The translations under genes and the position numbers were made by a program. Below are positions 1-8,699 of a stretch of 18,569 nucleotides of DNA, in pieces (within the stretch, counting starts at the first letter, position 1; every line of letters starts with the position of its first letter). Source of the stretch: SYOC01 sp050185455 (GTDB taxonomy: Bacteria > Desulfobacterota > Binatia > Bin18); contig JBFWZL010000045.1 of assembly GCA_050185455.1 (NCBI GenBank), positions 1 to 18,569 of the forward strand, written 5' to 3'. Under the pieces are notes generated by a model that saw nothing but the letters and a program-made list of their open reading frames with translations, was not told where the DNA came from and searched no databases.

Positions 1-1162
1 GCAGTTCCGTTTCTCGCGCGTCTAGAGCTTTTCTGGCTACTTTGGTTGCGGCTTCAGCTTCTGCCGCCCGGGTGCGGGCCGCGGCAAGCGCTGTTTGCAG
101 TCGAGTACAATGGGCTTCCAACTGTGCACCTTTATTGACGATTTTACCTTTGTTTTTCAAGGTTGGTGAGAGCCAACGAAAGTAAGCCGCCGCCGCCGCT
201 CCCTCGACAGAAACGTCGTCACTTTTATTGTCCCCGTACTCTTTGAGAATTTCTTGATACAGGAGAATGAGTGCGTCTATGGTCGCATCGCGTCCGGCGG
301 TTGCACGAATGCGCTGGGAAACCTGCGCGGCGTCAGACGGAGTGTAGCGCGCGATTTCCCGCACGAGTACCTCCGGAGTGAGCGGCTCTCGTAACGTACG
401 GATTCCGCAGTTGAGCGTCCGAAGTCGTTCCAGCTCTTGAGAGGTAACCATGGGACCAGCTCCAACCGCATCGCATAGGATCACGGCCGCTCCGACGGCC
501 AGGGCTTCGAGCGCGCAGCGGCCTTTAGCGAAGACGATATCGTATTCGCCAAGCACGGTTTCTGGATACGGCGAGGCGGAGTCTGATTGTCTCCCCATCA
601 CCTCCAACGTCAAGCCGGATTGCGCGCAAGCTTTTTGCACGACTCCGAGATGGGTCTTTTCCTGCGCCGCGTTACTGAAGAGCAAGGCGCGTTGTGGTTG
701 TGGTGGTAGGGGAGAGCGAGGGAGGAAACGTTGGAGATCGACAAAATTCAGCAGCACCTGCACGTGTTCTTCGGGAATGGCGTGCTCGTAAATAAGACGA
801 TCGCGACAGGTGTAATCTACCGCAAGGTAGCGGAGAATACGGGGAAACCGTGGTGGGCTCTCTTCCCAGGGTAACCAGCCGTGACAAACATAGAGAGCCG
901 GAACTCCTGGAAACCGCAATAAAGCGGTCATCGTTTCAAAATGGTGGTGGCCATGAATGATGTCCGGGAAAACCGAGACCTTCTCTAAATCGTCGATAAC
1001 CGGGATGGTTGCCTTACGGATCTCAGCAGCGACCTCTCCGTGCACGGGGCTGTACACAATGGGCAAGTGGCCGCGATCGAGGAGGGCGGTCGCCAAATCG
1101 CGTACATACAGCTCAGAACCCGCCCGGTTCGCAAGAGCGGTGTTAGTAATGAGAATGCGCAT
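1..1162 (-). CDS. GT4-like glycosyltransferase with C-terminal coiled coil, 3' end outside window
   Basis: An open frame runs from ATG at 1162 leftwards to the edge without a stop, giving 387 residues. The N-terminus (MRILITNTALANRAGSELYV) has the beta-strand plus GSE loop of GT-B (GT4-type) glycosyltransferases, followed by LATALLDRGH. HGHHHFET lies near residue 70, and the donor-binding-type segment FAKGRCALEALAVGAAVILC at 211-230 is followed by a GAGPMVT loop. These features suggest transfer of a sugar from a nucleotide-sugar donor in the cytoplasm; the acceptor is unknown. Residues about 345-387 are rich in Ala, Glu, Arg and Lys (LEAHCTRLQTALAAARTRAA) and predict a coiled coil continuing past the edge, longer than a plain GT4 enzyme. 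The start lies 7 nt after the stop of the PIG-L-like gene, with GAGAGG just upstream, so the two are probably co-transcribed and translationally coupled. The family call is fairly sure; the product is not known. Confidence 0.8.
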   Translation of the reverse strand, partial: MRILITNTALANRAGSELYVRDLATALLDRGHLPIVYSPVHGEVAAEIRKATIPVIDDLEKVSVFPDIIHGHHHFETMTALLRFPGVPALYVCHGWLPWEESPPRFPRILRYLAVDYTCRDRLIYEHAIPEEHVQVLLNFVDLQRFLPRSPLPPQPQRALLFSNAAQEKTHLGVVQKACAQSGLTLEVMGRQSDSASPYPETVLGEYDIVFAKGRCALEALAVGAAVILCDAVGAGPMVTSQELERLRTLNCGIRTLREPLTPEVLVREIARYTPSDAAQVSQRIRATAGRDATIDALILLYQEILKEYGDNKSDDVSVEGAAAAAYFRWLSPTLKNKGKIVNKGAQLEAHCTRLQTALAAARTRAAEAEAATKVARKALDARETEL

Positions 1163-1169
1163 GCGCCTC

Positions 1170-1970
1170 TCACGGCTTCGCTTCAGCCGCCCGCCGAAGC
1201 ATTTCGGCAAGCGGTTTGATATGTTCGTGGTAACGAATAACGTGTTGATAGTAGCCCGCTGTCACGCGAGTTTCCCCGTAACGCTCATACCAAGGTGGAG
1301 AGGTTTTCCACCTCGCGCTGGCCTGAGTAAAATCTTGGACGGGTCGTAAACATTCGACCTGAAATGCAGCCTCGCCCATCCTATCCAGTAGGGGTGTGAT
1401 TTCCTTCGCCAAAGGACTATACGCCTGTGCTGCCGCGCGTTTTTTTGTAAAAGCGCGCTCATCAAGGCGGAACCAGAGTGCTTGCGCGCGCAGTGCCTCC
1501 GGGCACTCCTCGGGTCGGTCGACGAGGGTAAAATCGAACGAGACGATCCGCTGTTGCCATTTCTTTTCTGCCATATGCACGGCGGTATCAACAAGTAGGC
1601 GGCACACATCGTGGGTGGGGTTATAACCCTCGGCGGCGTCCGCAACGACACAGCGTATATGTTCGGCAATGAACATGGCGGCTAATTCCTCGGCTGTCCG
1701 TACAAAGAACGTAAAATTGCGCTCAAGCAGCGCAGTGTACACCCGGGCGTCGGTCAAGCAGCCATAGAGTTTCCCTTGTTGAGCGCCCGTGTCGTGAAGG
1801 ATCCGAGTAGTGGCCCATAATCGCGAGCAACCGGAATGTCCCGAACCGTCTGTCAGCACCGACACCGATGGCTGCGCTTGTTGGAGCCAGCCATGCACCC
1901 GGAGTTCGTGACCAGGATGGGCGACCACTAAGGCCGCCCGAGGGTATGACCCGATGTCTTGTATGTCCAC
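1170..1970 (-). CDS. PIG-L (LmbE)-like deacetylase-fold protein with altered metal motif
   Basis: This 266-residue protein starts at GTG 1970, with AGGA five bases upstream. PIG-L/LmbE enzymes are zinc N-deacetylases of sugars such as GlcNAc-PI or GlcNAc-inositol. They carry an N-terminal AHPDDE motif, where His and the second Asp bind zinc and the first Asp is the general base, and a later His ligand. Here strand 1 reads ALVVAHPGHELRVHGWL, so the motif is HPGHE (residues 18-22): Gly replaces the base and His replaces the Asp ligand. TDGSG at 40-44 and NPTHD at 117-121 match the other family landmarks. Either metal binding is rearranged, or the protein is no longer a classical deacetylase. 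Its position between acnA (184 bp upstream) and a glycosyltransferase (7 nt downstream) suggests a role in making or modifying a glycan. The fold is likely; the activity is uncertain. Confidence 0.65.
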   Translation of the reverse strand: MDIQDIGSYPRAALVVAHPGHELRVHGWLQQAQPSVSVLTDGSGHSGCSRLWATTRILHDTGAQQGKLYGCLTDARVYTALLERNFTFFVRTAEELAAMFIAEHIRCVVADAAEGYNPTHDVCRLLVDTAVHMAEKKWQQRIVSFDFTLVDRPEECPEALRAQALWFRLDERAFTKKRAAAQAYSPLAKEITPLLDRMGEAAFQVECLRPVQDFTQASARWKTSPPWYERYGETRVTAGYYQHVIRYHEHIKPLAEMLRRAAEAKP

Positions 1971-2154
1971 CTTTTTCCTGCTCTTCTCTTAAGAAAGAAT
2001 GCTTTCTCACTTTTTTCCGCCCGTCTACACGCATTCTTTGTGTCCAAGCAGATGTGGCAGCTCAGCCGCCTGCATAGGCTGCTCTCCCAAGTATTCATCT
2101 GCATGGGTAGAGCTGTCACCGGCGCCCGACCACGCATTCCTACCGTATGCGTCT
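1971..2154. repeat. acnA to PIG-L-like spacer with two inverted repeats
   Basis: No gene is supported in this gap. It contains two separate inverted repeats. One pairs GCAGATG (2048-2054) with CATCTGC (2096-2102) and encloses GCAGC (2057-2061) against GCTGC (2078-2082), giving a nested stem. The other pairs AAAGAATGC (1994-2002) with GCATTCTTT (2031-2039), a perfect 9-bp stem. On the minus strand these lie after the acnA stop and before the PIG-L-like start. Neither is followed by a clean U-run, so I do not call a terminator. Confidence 0.5.
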
Positions 2155-4854
2155 TTATTGCGCCACGAGCTGCCGCAGCACGTACGGCAGGATGCCGCCG
2201 TGACGGTAGTATTCAACTTCGATTGGCGTGTCGATGCGCAGCGTCACAGGGACATTTTCAGTTTGCCCTCCGGTGTGATGAATCACTAACGTCACATCCT
2301 GTCGCGGCTTTGGATTCGCGCCGAGACCAATAACATCAAATGTTTCTGCGCCGTCGAGTTTAAGCGTTTGCGCGCTGACGCCATCCTTGAATTGACATGG
2401 TAGCACTCCCATGCCAACCAGGTTGCTGCGGTGAATACGCTCGAAGCTCTGGGCAACAACTATTTTCACACCCAGGAGTTGCGTACCTTTGGCCGCCCAA
2501 TCGCGTGAACTGCCGGTGCCGTATTCTTGTCCAGCGAGAACAATGAGAGGGGTGTTTGACGCTTTATATTTCATCGCGGCATCGTAGATGCTCATCTGCT
2601 CACCTCCCGGCTGGAATTTAGTAACTCCGCCTTCCGTGCCGGGAACCATGAGGTTCTTAATACGAACATTGGCGAAGGTGCCGCGCGTCATCACGCGGTC
2701 GTTGCCGCGCCGCGAACCGTAGCTGTTGAAATCGGCAACGGTCACTCCGTGTTCTTGCAGGTAAAGGCCAGCGGGGGAGGTGGCTTTGATTGAGCCTGCC
2801 GGGCTGATGTGGTCCGTGGTGATCGAATCGCCGAACATCGCCAACGCCCGCGCACCGGCGATATCGCTGATCGTTCCCGCCGCCGTGCTGAAGTTTTCAA
2901 AGAACGGCGGCTCTTGAATATAGGTGGAATCCGGGTCCCATTGGTACACGGCGCCGACGCTGCTGGGGATCTCGTTCCACAGCGGGTTTTCTGCCGAAAA
3001 GTTGGCGTAGAGTCGTCGATATGTCGCAGGATCAAACGCCGCAGCCATCTGATCGCGAATTTCTCCGAGACTCGGCCAGATGTCCTTCAGGTATACGTCT
3101 TTTCCGTCCTTGCCCTTGCCAAGCGGATCTTTCGTCATGTCGACGTCCACGCGACCGGCCAAGGCAAACGCCACCACGAGCGGAGGGCTCATCAGGAAGT
3201 TCGCTTTGATGCTTTGATGCACACGCGCCTCGAAATTACGATTGCCGCTTAAGACTGCCGCGCCAACGACATCATTTTTGACGACCGTGTCTTCGATGCG
3301 TGGATCCAATGGACCTGAGTTGCCGATGCAGGTCGTGCAGCCATAACCGACAACATTGAAACCCAGCTGGTCGAGATGAGATTGTAATCCTGTCTTGTTA
3401 AGATACTCAGTGACCACGCGCGAGCCAGGGCCGAGAGAGGCTTTGACCGTCGGTTTACGCGTCAGTCCTTTCTCAACGGCTTTCTTGGCGAGTAGACCGG
3501 CGGCTATCATTACGCTCGGATTTGAGGTGTTGGTGCAAGAGGTAATTGCCGCAATCAGCACATCACCATGTCCAACATCGCTGGGAGGCGCGCCTCCGTT
3601 CGGGAGGGGAAAGCGGTTCGCCAGCTCATCCGCTGGCTTATTGTAGCCGTTTTCGTTGAGCGGTTTGCTGAATAACTCAGTGAATTTGCCCTTTAGATTT
3701 GCGAGCTCGATACGGTCCTGTGGTCGCTTCGGGCCGGCGACGCTAGGCTGTACATTTGCGAGGTTCAGTTCAAGCACTTGGCTATACTGACATTCGTCCT
3801 TGCGGGGAATGCCGAATAAGCCTTGCGCCTTAAAGTAATTGCGGAAGGTGTCAATGTGTTCGTCCGTGCGACCCGTAGCCTTTAGATAATTGCAAGTTTC
3901 TTCGTCGATCGGAAAGAAGCCCATAGTGGCGCCATATTCGGGAGCCATGTTGGCAATCGTAGCGCGGTCGGTGGCGGGCAGGCTCGCGGCGCCTTCGCCG
4001 TGATACTCGACAAATTTGCCAACAACGTTAGCTTTCCGCAGCATTTGCGTGAGATGCAAGACGAGGTCGGTTGCCGTGACGCCCTCGTGTAGCGATCCTG
4101 TCAGATGCACTCCAACGACATCCGGTGTGAGGAAATAGACTGGCTGGCCAAGCATGCCTGCTTCGGCTTCGATGCCGCCGACGCCCCAGCCAACAATACC
4201 AAGACCGTTAATCATGGTGGTGTGAGAGTCAGTGCCGACCAGGGTATCAGGGTAAAAGATTCCATCTTTTACCAAGACGCCGCGAGCGAGATACTCCAAA
4301 TTTACTTGGTGGACGATCCCGATTCCTGGTGGAACGACCTTAAAGCTCTCAAATGCTTGCATCCCCCATTTCAGGAATTGATAGCGAGGACGGTTGCGCT
4401 GAAACTCTAGCTCCATGTTGCGCTGTAGAGCGTCTCTGGTGCTAGAGAAGTCGACTTGTACGGAGTGGTCCACCACGAGGTCAACTGGGACGAGCGGTTC
4501 AATAATCTTCGGCTCTTTGCCGATACGAGCCACGGCTGAACGCATAGCCGCAAGATCGACGAGTAGCGGCACGCCAGTGAAATCTTGGAGTAGCACGCGA
4601 GCGACAACGAAGGGAATCTCTGCGGTCCTCTCGGTGTTTGGTTCCCAATTAGCCAAGGAGCGGACATCGTCTTCGGTAATCTTTTTCCCATCACAATTAC
4701 GCAACACGGACTCCAACACGATACGAATGCTGATCGGTAATTTTGCGATTGGTCCGACACCCGCTTTTTCGAGTTGGGGAAGGGAGTAGAGTTGACCGGT
4801 GCGACCACCGCCTGCTGTAAAAGTCTGGAACGTATTGAAAAGATTATGTGACAT
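2155..4854 (-). CDS. acnA: Aconitate hydratase A
   Basis: AcnA interconverts citrate and isocitrate through cis-aconitate in the TCA cycle, using a cytoplasmic [4Fe-4S] cluster. The 899-residue length is normal for the AcnA/IRP1 type. The three cluster cysteines are C440 (AAITSCTNTSNPS) and C506 and C509 (GYGCTTCIGNSG). Other diagnostic blocks are VGTDSHTTMINGLGI (206-220), GDSITTDHISPAG (675-687) and the swivel-domain active-site block QEYGTGSSRDWAAKG (776-790). The ATG at 4854 follows AAGGGAG at a spacing of 6. The gene is divergent from glnS across a 307-bp gap. It could be first in a transcript with the two genes to its left, but the 184-bp gap makes that unsure. No truncation or key-residue loss is visible. 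Confidence 0.98.
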   Translation of the reverse strand: MSHNLFNTFQTFTAGGGRTGQLYSLPQLEKAGVGPIAKLPISIRIVLESVLRNCDGKKITEDDVRSLANWEPNTERTAEIPFVVARVLLQDFTGVPLLVDLAAMRSAVARIGKEPKIIEPLVPVDLVVDHSVQVDFSSTRDALQRNMELEFQRNRPRYQFLKWGMQAFESFKVVPPGIGIVHQVNLEYLARGVLVKDGIFYPDTLVGTDSHTTMINGLGIVGWGVGGIEAEAGMLGQPVYFLTPDVVGVHLTGSLHEGVTATDLVLHLTQMLRKANVVGKFVEYHGEGAASLPATDRATIANMAPEYGATMGFFPIDEETCNYLKATGRTDEHIDTFRNYFKAQGLFGIPRKDECQYSQVLELNLANVQPSVAGPKRPQDRIELANLKGKFTELFSKPLNENGYNKPADELANRFPLPNGGAPPSDVGHGDVLIAAITSCTNTSNPSVMIAAGLLAKKAVEKGLTRKPTVKASLGPGSRVVTEYLNKTGLQSHLDQLGFNVVGYGCTTCIGNSGPLDPRIEDTVVKNDVVGAAVLSGNRNFEARVHQSIKANFLMSPPLVVAFALAGRVDVDMTKDPLGKGKDGKDVYLKDIWPSLGEIRDQMAAAFDPATYRRLYANFSAENPLWNEIPSSVGAVYQWDPDSTYIQEPPFFENFSTAAGTISDIAGARALAMFGDSITTDHISPAGSIKATSPAGLYLQEHGVTVADFNSYGSRRGNDRVMTRGTFANVRIKNLMVPGTEGGVTKFQPGGEQMSIYDAAMKYKASNTPLIVLAGQEYGTGSSRDWAAKGTQLLGVKIVVAQSFERIHRSNLVGMGVLPCQFKDGVSAQTLKLDGAETFDVIGLGANPKPRQDVTLVIHHTGGQTENVPVTLRIDTPIEVEYYRHGGILPYVLRQLVAQ

Positions 4855-5161
4855 AGAACTCCCTTTAAAGACGTGGAGATAGAGACAGAGACCAGGGGTT
4901 GGAGGTCAGAGTCTGGGGGCTAAGCGAACACCAGTCCGTAACTCCTAACTCCCGACCCCTTTCAGGTACATGTTATGTTTTTCAATGTGGTGTAGCATTT
5001 TCAGAGAGAATAGCCCGGTATTCAGCTCAGACTTATATATCCCTCTAGAGTGAAAAGGCAAGCATAGAACCGACGAACTAACGGACGAGGGACGGCCTTT
5101 TCTTGTTCTGCTGAGGTATGCGATCATAACCACGCATTATGGAAATGAGGAGAAAGCGTCG
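4855..5161. other. Divergent acnA/glnS regulatory gap
   Basis: This 307-bp gap holds the ribosome-binding sites of both genes, a hairpin-forming heptamer repeat on the acnA side (4894-4959) and an AT-richer stretch from about 4960 to 5045. TATATA at 5034-5039 could be a -10 box for glnS, but I find no convincing -35 at the right spacing. The same holds for acnA. No small gene is supported. GAGGAG lies about 9 nt before the glnS ATG. Confidence 0.5.
4894..4959. repeat. Heptamer-array hairpin 1 (acnA/glnS gap)
   Basis: The right array at 4932-4959 is four consecutive 7-mers: CAGTCCG, two exact copies of TAACTCC, then CGACCCC. The left array from 4894 begins AGGGGTT, GGAGGTC. The left arm 4895-4912 and right arm 4941-4959 are imperfect reverse complements with one indel, and several of the mismatches would be G-U pairs in RNA. 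It lies between 36 and 101 bp upstream of the acnA ATG. Confidence 0.65.
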
Positions 5162-6892
5162 ATGAAAGAGGTCGCTAACAAAAATGGCCCAAGCGCGAGC
5201 GATAGCGTTGTGACAGAGAACCGTCCCGCCTCCGATTTTGTCCGTGATATCGTTGCTGCTGACCTCAAGTCAAACAAACATAGTGGTCGAGTGGTGACTC
5301 GGTTTCCGCCAGAGCCAAATGGGTATCTGCATATTGGGCACGCAAAGTCGATTTGTCTCAACTTCGGCATCGCTTTGGAGAACAATGGTGTTTGCCACTT
5401 GCGGTTCGATGACACTAACCCCACCAAAGAAGACATTGAGTATGTGGACTCGATTAAGGAAGTCATCCATTGGTTGGGCTTCGACTGGGGAGATAAGCTG
5501 TTCTACGCTTCAGACTATTTTGAGCAGCTATACCAATATGCCGTGCAGCTCATCAAGGAAGACAAAGCCTATATCGATGATTTGAGTCCGGACGAAATGC
5601 GAGAATATCGCGGCCTCTGGACTGAACCTGGGAAGAATAGCCCGTATCGGGAACGTTCGGTTGAGGAGAACCTTGACTTGTTCACGCGCATGCGAGCCGG
5701 AGAGTTCGCGGAGGGAAGTCGTACGCTGCGCGCCAAGATCGACATGGCCTCATCTAACATCAATATGCGCGATCCGGTCATGTATCGCATTCTCAAGGCC
5801 GAACATCATCGCACGGGAAACAGATGGTGCATTTATCCTATGTATGATTTTGCCCACTGTGTGTCTGATGCAATCGAAGGCATCACTCATTCCATTTGCA
5901 CCCTCGAATTTGAAGATCACCGCCCTTTATATGACTGGTTTCTGGATGAATTACGTACTCCCTGCCATCCTCAACAGATCGAATTTGCTCGCCTCAACCT
6001 CACCTATACGCTCATGAGCAAACGGAAACTGCTGGCGTTGGTCGAAGGCAACTACGTTCGTGGCTGGGACGATCCACGCATGCCCACCTTGGTTGGGTAT
6101 CGTCGTCGCGGCTATACGCCCGAAGCAATCCGGAACTTTGCTGAACGTGTGGGCATCGCTAAACGGAACAGCACGGTTGAGGTTGCCATGCTAGAGCATG
6201 AAATCCGTGAAGATCTGAACAAACGCGCGCAGCGTGTAATGGCCGTTCTCCATCCGTTGAAGATCGTGATTGACAACTATCCGGAAGGCCGAATGGAGGA
6301 GCTGGAGGCGATCAATAATCCAGAAGACGCCAGTGCAGGAACTCGAAAGATTCCCTTCTCGCGCGAAGCGTACATTGAGCGTGATGATTTTATGGAGGAT
6401 CCGCCGAAAAAATTCTTTCGTCTGGCTCCGGGACGCGAAGTGCGACTCCGCTATGCGTACATTATTAAATGTGAACGCGTGGTGAAGGATGAGAAAACGG
6501 GGGAAATCGTCGAGCTGCATTGCACGTATGATCCAGAGACTCGCAGCGGTGGTTCCGCCGAAATACGGAAAGTGAAGGCGACCATCCACTGGGTCTCGGC
6601 TATGCACTCGATTCCTGCCGAGGTGCGGTTGTACGATCACCTTTTTACTACCCCAGATCCTGGAGCCGTGGAGAATTTTACCACGGCGTTAAATCCTCGG
6701 TCTTTAGAAGTGCTGACTTCTTGCCGAGTCGAACCGAGCCTCACAAATGCAACGGCGGGAAGCCGCTACCAATTTGAACGGCAAGGCTACTTCTGTGTCG
6801 ATCCTGACTCAAAGCCCGGCGCTCCTGTGTTTAATCGGACGGTGACTCTGCGGGATACATGGGCCAGAATTGCACAGAAAAGTGGAGAATAA
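5162..6892 (+). CDS. glnS: Glutaminyl-tRNA synthetase
   Basis: GlnRS charges tRNA-Gln with glutamine in the cytoplasm. The 576-residue protein is a class I synthetase. The HIGH motif is at 57-60 within FPPEPNGYLHIGHAKSI, FDDTNP is at 82-87, and the KMSKS loop is LMSKRKL (284-290), the form typical of GlnRS. DFAHCVSDAIEGITHSICT (229-247) and the LEFEDHRPLYDW block that follows distinguish it from GluRS. The C-terminal beta-barrel anticodon-binding half is complete (RSGGSAEIRKVKATIHWVSA). Direct glutaminylation implies that this organism need not rely on the GatCAB transamidation route for tRNA-Gln. The gene is monocistronic in this window: it diverges from acnA and converges with the gene at 6992-8383. 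Confidence 0.97.
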   Translation: MKEVANKNGPSASDSVVTENRPASDFVRDIVAADLKSNKHSGRVVTRFPPEPNGYLHIGHAKSICLNFGIALENNGVCHLRFDDTNPTKEDIEYVDSIKEVIHWLGFDWGDKLFYASDYFEQLYQYAVQLIKEDKAYIDDLSPDEMREYRGLWTEPGKNSPYRERSVEENLDLFTRMRAGEFAEGSRTLRAKIDMASSNINMRDPVMYRILKAEHHRTGNRWCIYPMYDFAHCVSDAIEGITHSICTLEFEDHRPLYDWFLDELRTPCHPQQIEFARLNLTYTLMSKRKLLALVEGNYVRGWDDPRMPTLVGYRRRGYTPEAIRNFAERVGIAKRNSTVEVAMLEHEIREDLNKRAQRVMAVLHPLKIVIDNYPEGRMEELEAINNPEDASAGTRKIPFSREAYIERDDFMEDPPKKFFRLAPGREVRLRYAYIIKCERVVKDEKTGEIVELHCTYDPETRSGGSAEIRKVKATIHWVSAMHSIPAEVRLYDHLFTTPDPGAVENFTTALNPRSLEVLTSCRVEPSLTNATAGSRYQFERQGYFCVDPDSKPGAPVFNRTVTLRDTWARIAQKSGE

Positions 6893-6902
6893 GACGTGGA
6901 AG

Positions 6903-6951
6903 GTGACGGAGTGAACGAGTGATAGGGGAGACGGGAGATGGAAAATGAGAG
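6903..6951. repeat. Purine-rich heptamer array after glnS
   Basis: Seven consecutive 7-bp words can be read in phase, starting GTGACGG, AGTGAAC and later AGGGGAG, ACGGGAG, ATGGAAA. The best consensus is A-N-GGGAG. It lies in the convergent gap between glnS and the toroid protein, is strongly purine-biased on the plus strand and, unlike other elements here, has no complementary second array. No U-tailed terminator hairpin is evident in this gap. Confidence 0.45.
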
Positions 6952-6991
6952 GAGAAAAGTGGAGCAGACGGTACTCGACATGCCATCCGTT

Positions 6992-8383
6992 TTACTCCTG
7001 ATGTCCTTCCATAAGAAGACGCGGAGCGCATGCCGAGAATCGCGGAGGTGCCAGACGCGCTAGCTTTGATCCTGCCTCGGCGATGCGTGCCCGAGGGCCG
7101 AGATCATGAAGCCTTTCATTCCTTTCCAGGGATTTACCTGGGCAATTGCTGGTCGCTCCAGGGAGATGCCAGGTGCTGATGTGTAGTCCTGCGCCGTCAT
7201 GGCGTGGGTCTCCATTTTCGTCAAGTCCAAGGGAAGCGAAAAAGGCAGGTATGCCGAAGTCGCCTGTCCAACGATAAGGATGCTTTGCCTGTTTTGCCGT
7301 GGGAACGAAGTTACTTTGCTGGTCCATGTAGATAGGAGAATTGGAGTCGACCGAATAAAGGCGTGCCCAACAACCAGGAGACAACGCGGAACGCTGTAGC
7401 CAAGCCACTGTTTCTGGAAATGGGGCGCAGAAACGCTGTTCTTCCGTAGCCTCGGCCAACGCCTGCAGGGCTTCTAACGCATGTCGCGATTCCCAAGTGG
7501 CAAGGCCGATTGGTTCAAAGCGTCGACCGGGAGCTGGGCTCCCGTCTGGAGTGTACTGTTGAGACCATCCAGCGTTTGGCGCGGGATGTCGCGCATGGAT
7601 AAGCCATTCGCCGCCTCGTTTGGCAGCTTCCAACAGATTCGGTCGTCGTAAGCTGCGCGCTCCATCAATACAGGCGTAGATGGGTCCAACAGTTGCCGCG
7701 TCATTGAGGCTTGGCCACTCTTCAAAACTCGACGAAAGCACACGACGCCACGCTGGACGCCAGGTGAGCGGCCAAGCGCCGGAAGGCAGCTGAGCAGTTT
7801 GGAGAAGATCAAGAGCACGGGTCGCAGTGTCACGATAACGGGTGTCGCCTGTGGTCTCCCACAAAGCCAACAAAAACCGGACCGCGCCTGAAGTGACATC
7901 ATCGTCGAGCGTGGTGCCCGGAACGACTAGGCGGAACCACCAGGCGAGCTGATTGCTGTAGACTGGCATTTCTGAAAACCAACCACCTGATGGTAATTGG
8001 ATATTCACTAAAAGGTCGCCTGTTCGCCGTGCAGCGTCGAGATATTTTTCTTCATGGGTAAGTTGATGCGCACGAACCAACAAGAGGCCTGCCGCTGGGG
8101 TTCCCGGACTGCGCAAAACAATCAGGTCCCACGTTGCCAGCCCTACCGCGCCAGCAATTCGTTCCACTCGTCTCATTACTTTCGTAAACCCAGCAACTCG
8201 TTCACTTCGATCGCACGCATACATCCAGCCGCCAGTGGGGCGTTCGCATTGAAGCATGGCGCCAAGAGCTGTGCGGATTGAAGGCGGTAGCGTCTGTTCT
8301 TCTGCTTGGGTGAGCGAAGATCTTGCAAGAAAGACAAGAATAACCCCAGCAAAGAAATATACCACGTGAAGTTTATGTTGCAT
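6992..8383 (-). CDS. Secreted alpha/alpha-toroid protein, pectate lyase (PL10)-like
   Basis: I place the start at ATG 8383 (463 residues) because it gives a clean signal peptide: MQHK, then the hydrophobic stretch VVYFFAGVILVFLA and a likely cleavage after SLTQA at about residue 27. An in-frame TTG at 8422 would add 13 residues that spoil it. Neither start has a strong ribosome-binding site. The mature protein has repeated helical units and GGW/GAW turns (GGWMYACD, LPSGGWFSEMP, LPSGAWPLTW, AGWSQQYTPDG) typical of alpha/alpha-barrels of lyases and glycosidases. WARLYSVDSNSPIYMDQQ (339-356) resembles the WARFY...PIF...RD block of family PL10 pectate lyases. It probably acts on a polysaccharide outside the cytoplasm, but the substrate is unknown and catalytic residues cannot be assigned. 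It lies downstream of the two tRNAs on the same strand. Confidence 0.6.
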   Translation of the reverse strand: MQHKLHVVYFFAGVILVFLARSSLTQAEEQTLPPSIRTALGAMLQCERPTGGWMYACDRSERVAGFTKVMRRVERIAGAVGLATWDLIVLRSPGTPAAGLLLVRAHQLTHEEKYLDAARRTGDLLVNIQLPSGGWFSEMPVYSNQLAWWFRLVVPGTTLDDDVTSGAVRFLLALWETTGDTRYRDTATRALDLLQTAQLPSGAWPLTWRPAWRRVLSSSFEEWPSLNDAATVGPIYACIDGARSLRRPNLLEAAKRGGEWLIHARHPAPNAGWSQQYTPDGSPAPGRRFEPIGLATWESRHALEALQALAEATEEQRFCAPFPETVAWLQRSALSPGCWARLYSVDSNSPIYMDQQSNFVPTAKQAKHPYRWTGDFGIPAFFASLGLDENGDPRHDGAGLHISTWHLPGATSNCPGKSLERNERLHDLGPRARIAEAGSKLARLAPPRFSACAPRLLMEGHQE

Positions 8384-8453
8384 TGGAGAGGCAATAGGAC
8401 CGGGGTGAGGGAACAGAGTCAATGGCGGAATGTTTTACCGCAACGAGAAGCAA

Positions 8454-8528
<75 letters not shown>

Positions 8529-8532
8529 CTAA

Positions 8533-8611
8533 AAGTTGCCATTTGGGAATTGCAGATTGCAAAGGACGAAAAACTCATGGCTACAATCTGCAATCCGCAT
8601 TCCGCAATCGA
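8533..8611. repeat. Heptamer-array hairpin 2, filling the tRNA-Lys/tRNA-Glu spacer
   Basis: Four 7-mers of consensus RRATTGC run in phase at 8533-8560 (for example GAATTGC, AGATTGC). Four 7-mers of the complementary word CAATCYG run at 8584-8611. ATTGCAGATTG (8549-8559) and CAATCTGCAAT (8584-8594) form a perfect 11-bp stem with a 24-nt loop. The element occupies virtually the whole gap between the two tRNA genes, so a joint precursor would carry this hairpin between the two cloverleaves. Confidence 0.75.
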
Positions 8612-8612
8612 G

Positions 8613-8685
8613 TGAGCCGCCCGGGACTCGAACCCGGGACCCTCTACTTAAAAGGCAGATGCTCTACCTCCTGAGCTAGCGGCTC
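8613..8685 (-). tRNA. tRNA-Lys (anticodon TTT)
   Basis: The minus strand gives a 73-nt cloverleaf. The acceptor GAGCCGC pairs with GCGGCTC, the D arm is GCTC/GAGC, the anticodon stem TCTGC/GTAGA (one G-U pair) closes the loop CTTTTAA (anticodon TTT), and the T arm is CCCGG-GTTCGAGT-CCGGG. The discriminator is A and CCA is not encoded. It is the first gene of a short tRNA-Lys to tRNA-Glu unit. Confidence 0.97.
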
Positions 8686-8699
8686 AGTTGAGTCGTGAG

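Noticed and set aside
1282..1318. Short inverted repeat AGGTGGA/TCCACCT
   Set aside because: It lies inside the PIG-L-like coding sequence, and 7-bp arms are expected by chance at this length.
957..1349. A 130-codon plus-strand frame overlapping the glycosyltransferase and PIG-L-like genes
   Set aside because: It crosses the junction of two well-supported minus-strand genes and lacks family features.
6893..6991. Bidirectional terminator between the convergent genes
   Set aside because: I could find only weak ACGG/CCGT pairing near 6968-6991 and no strong stem with T-runs.
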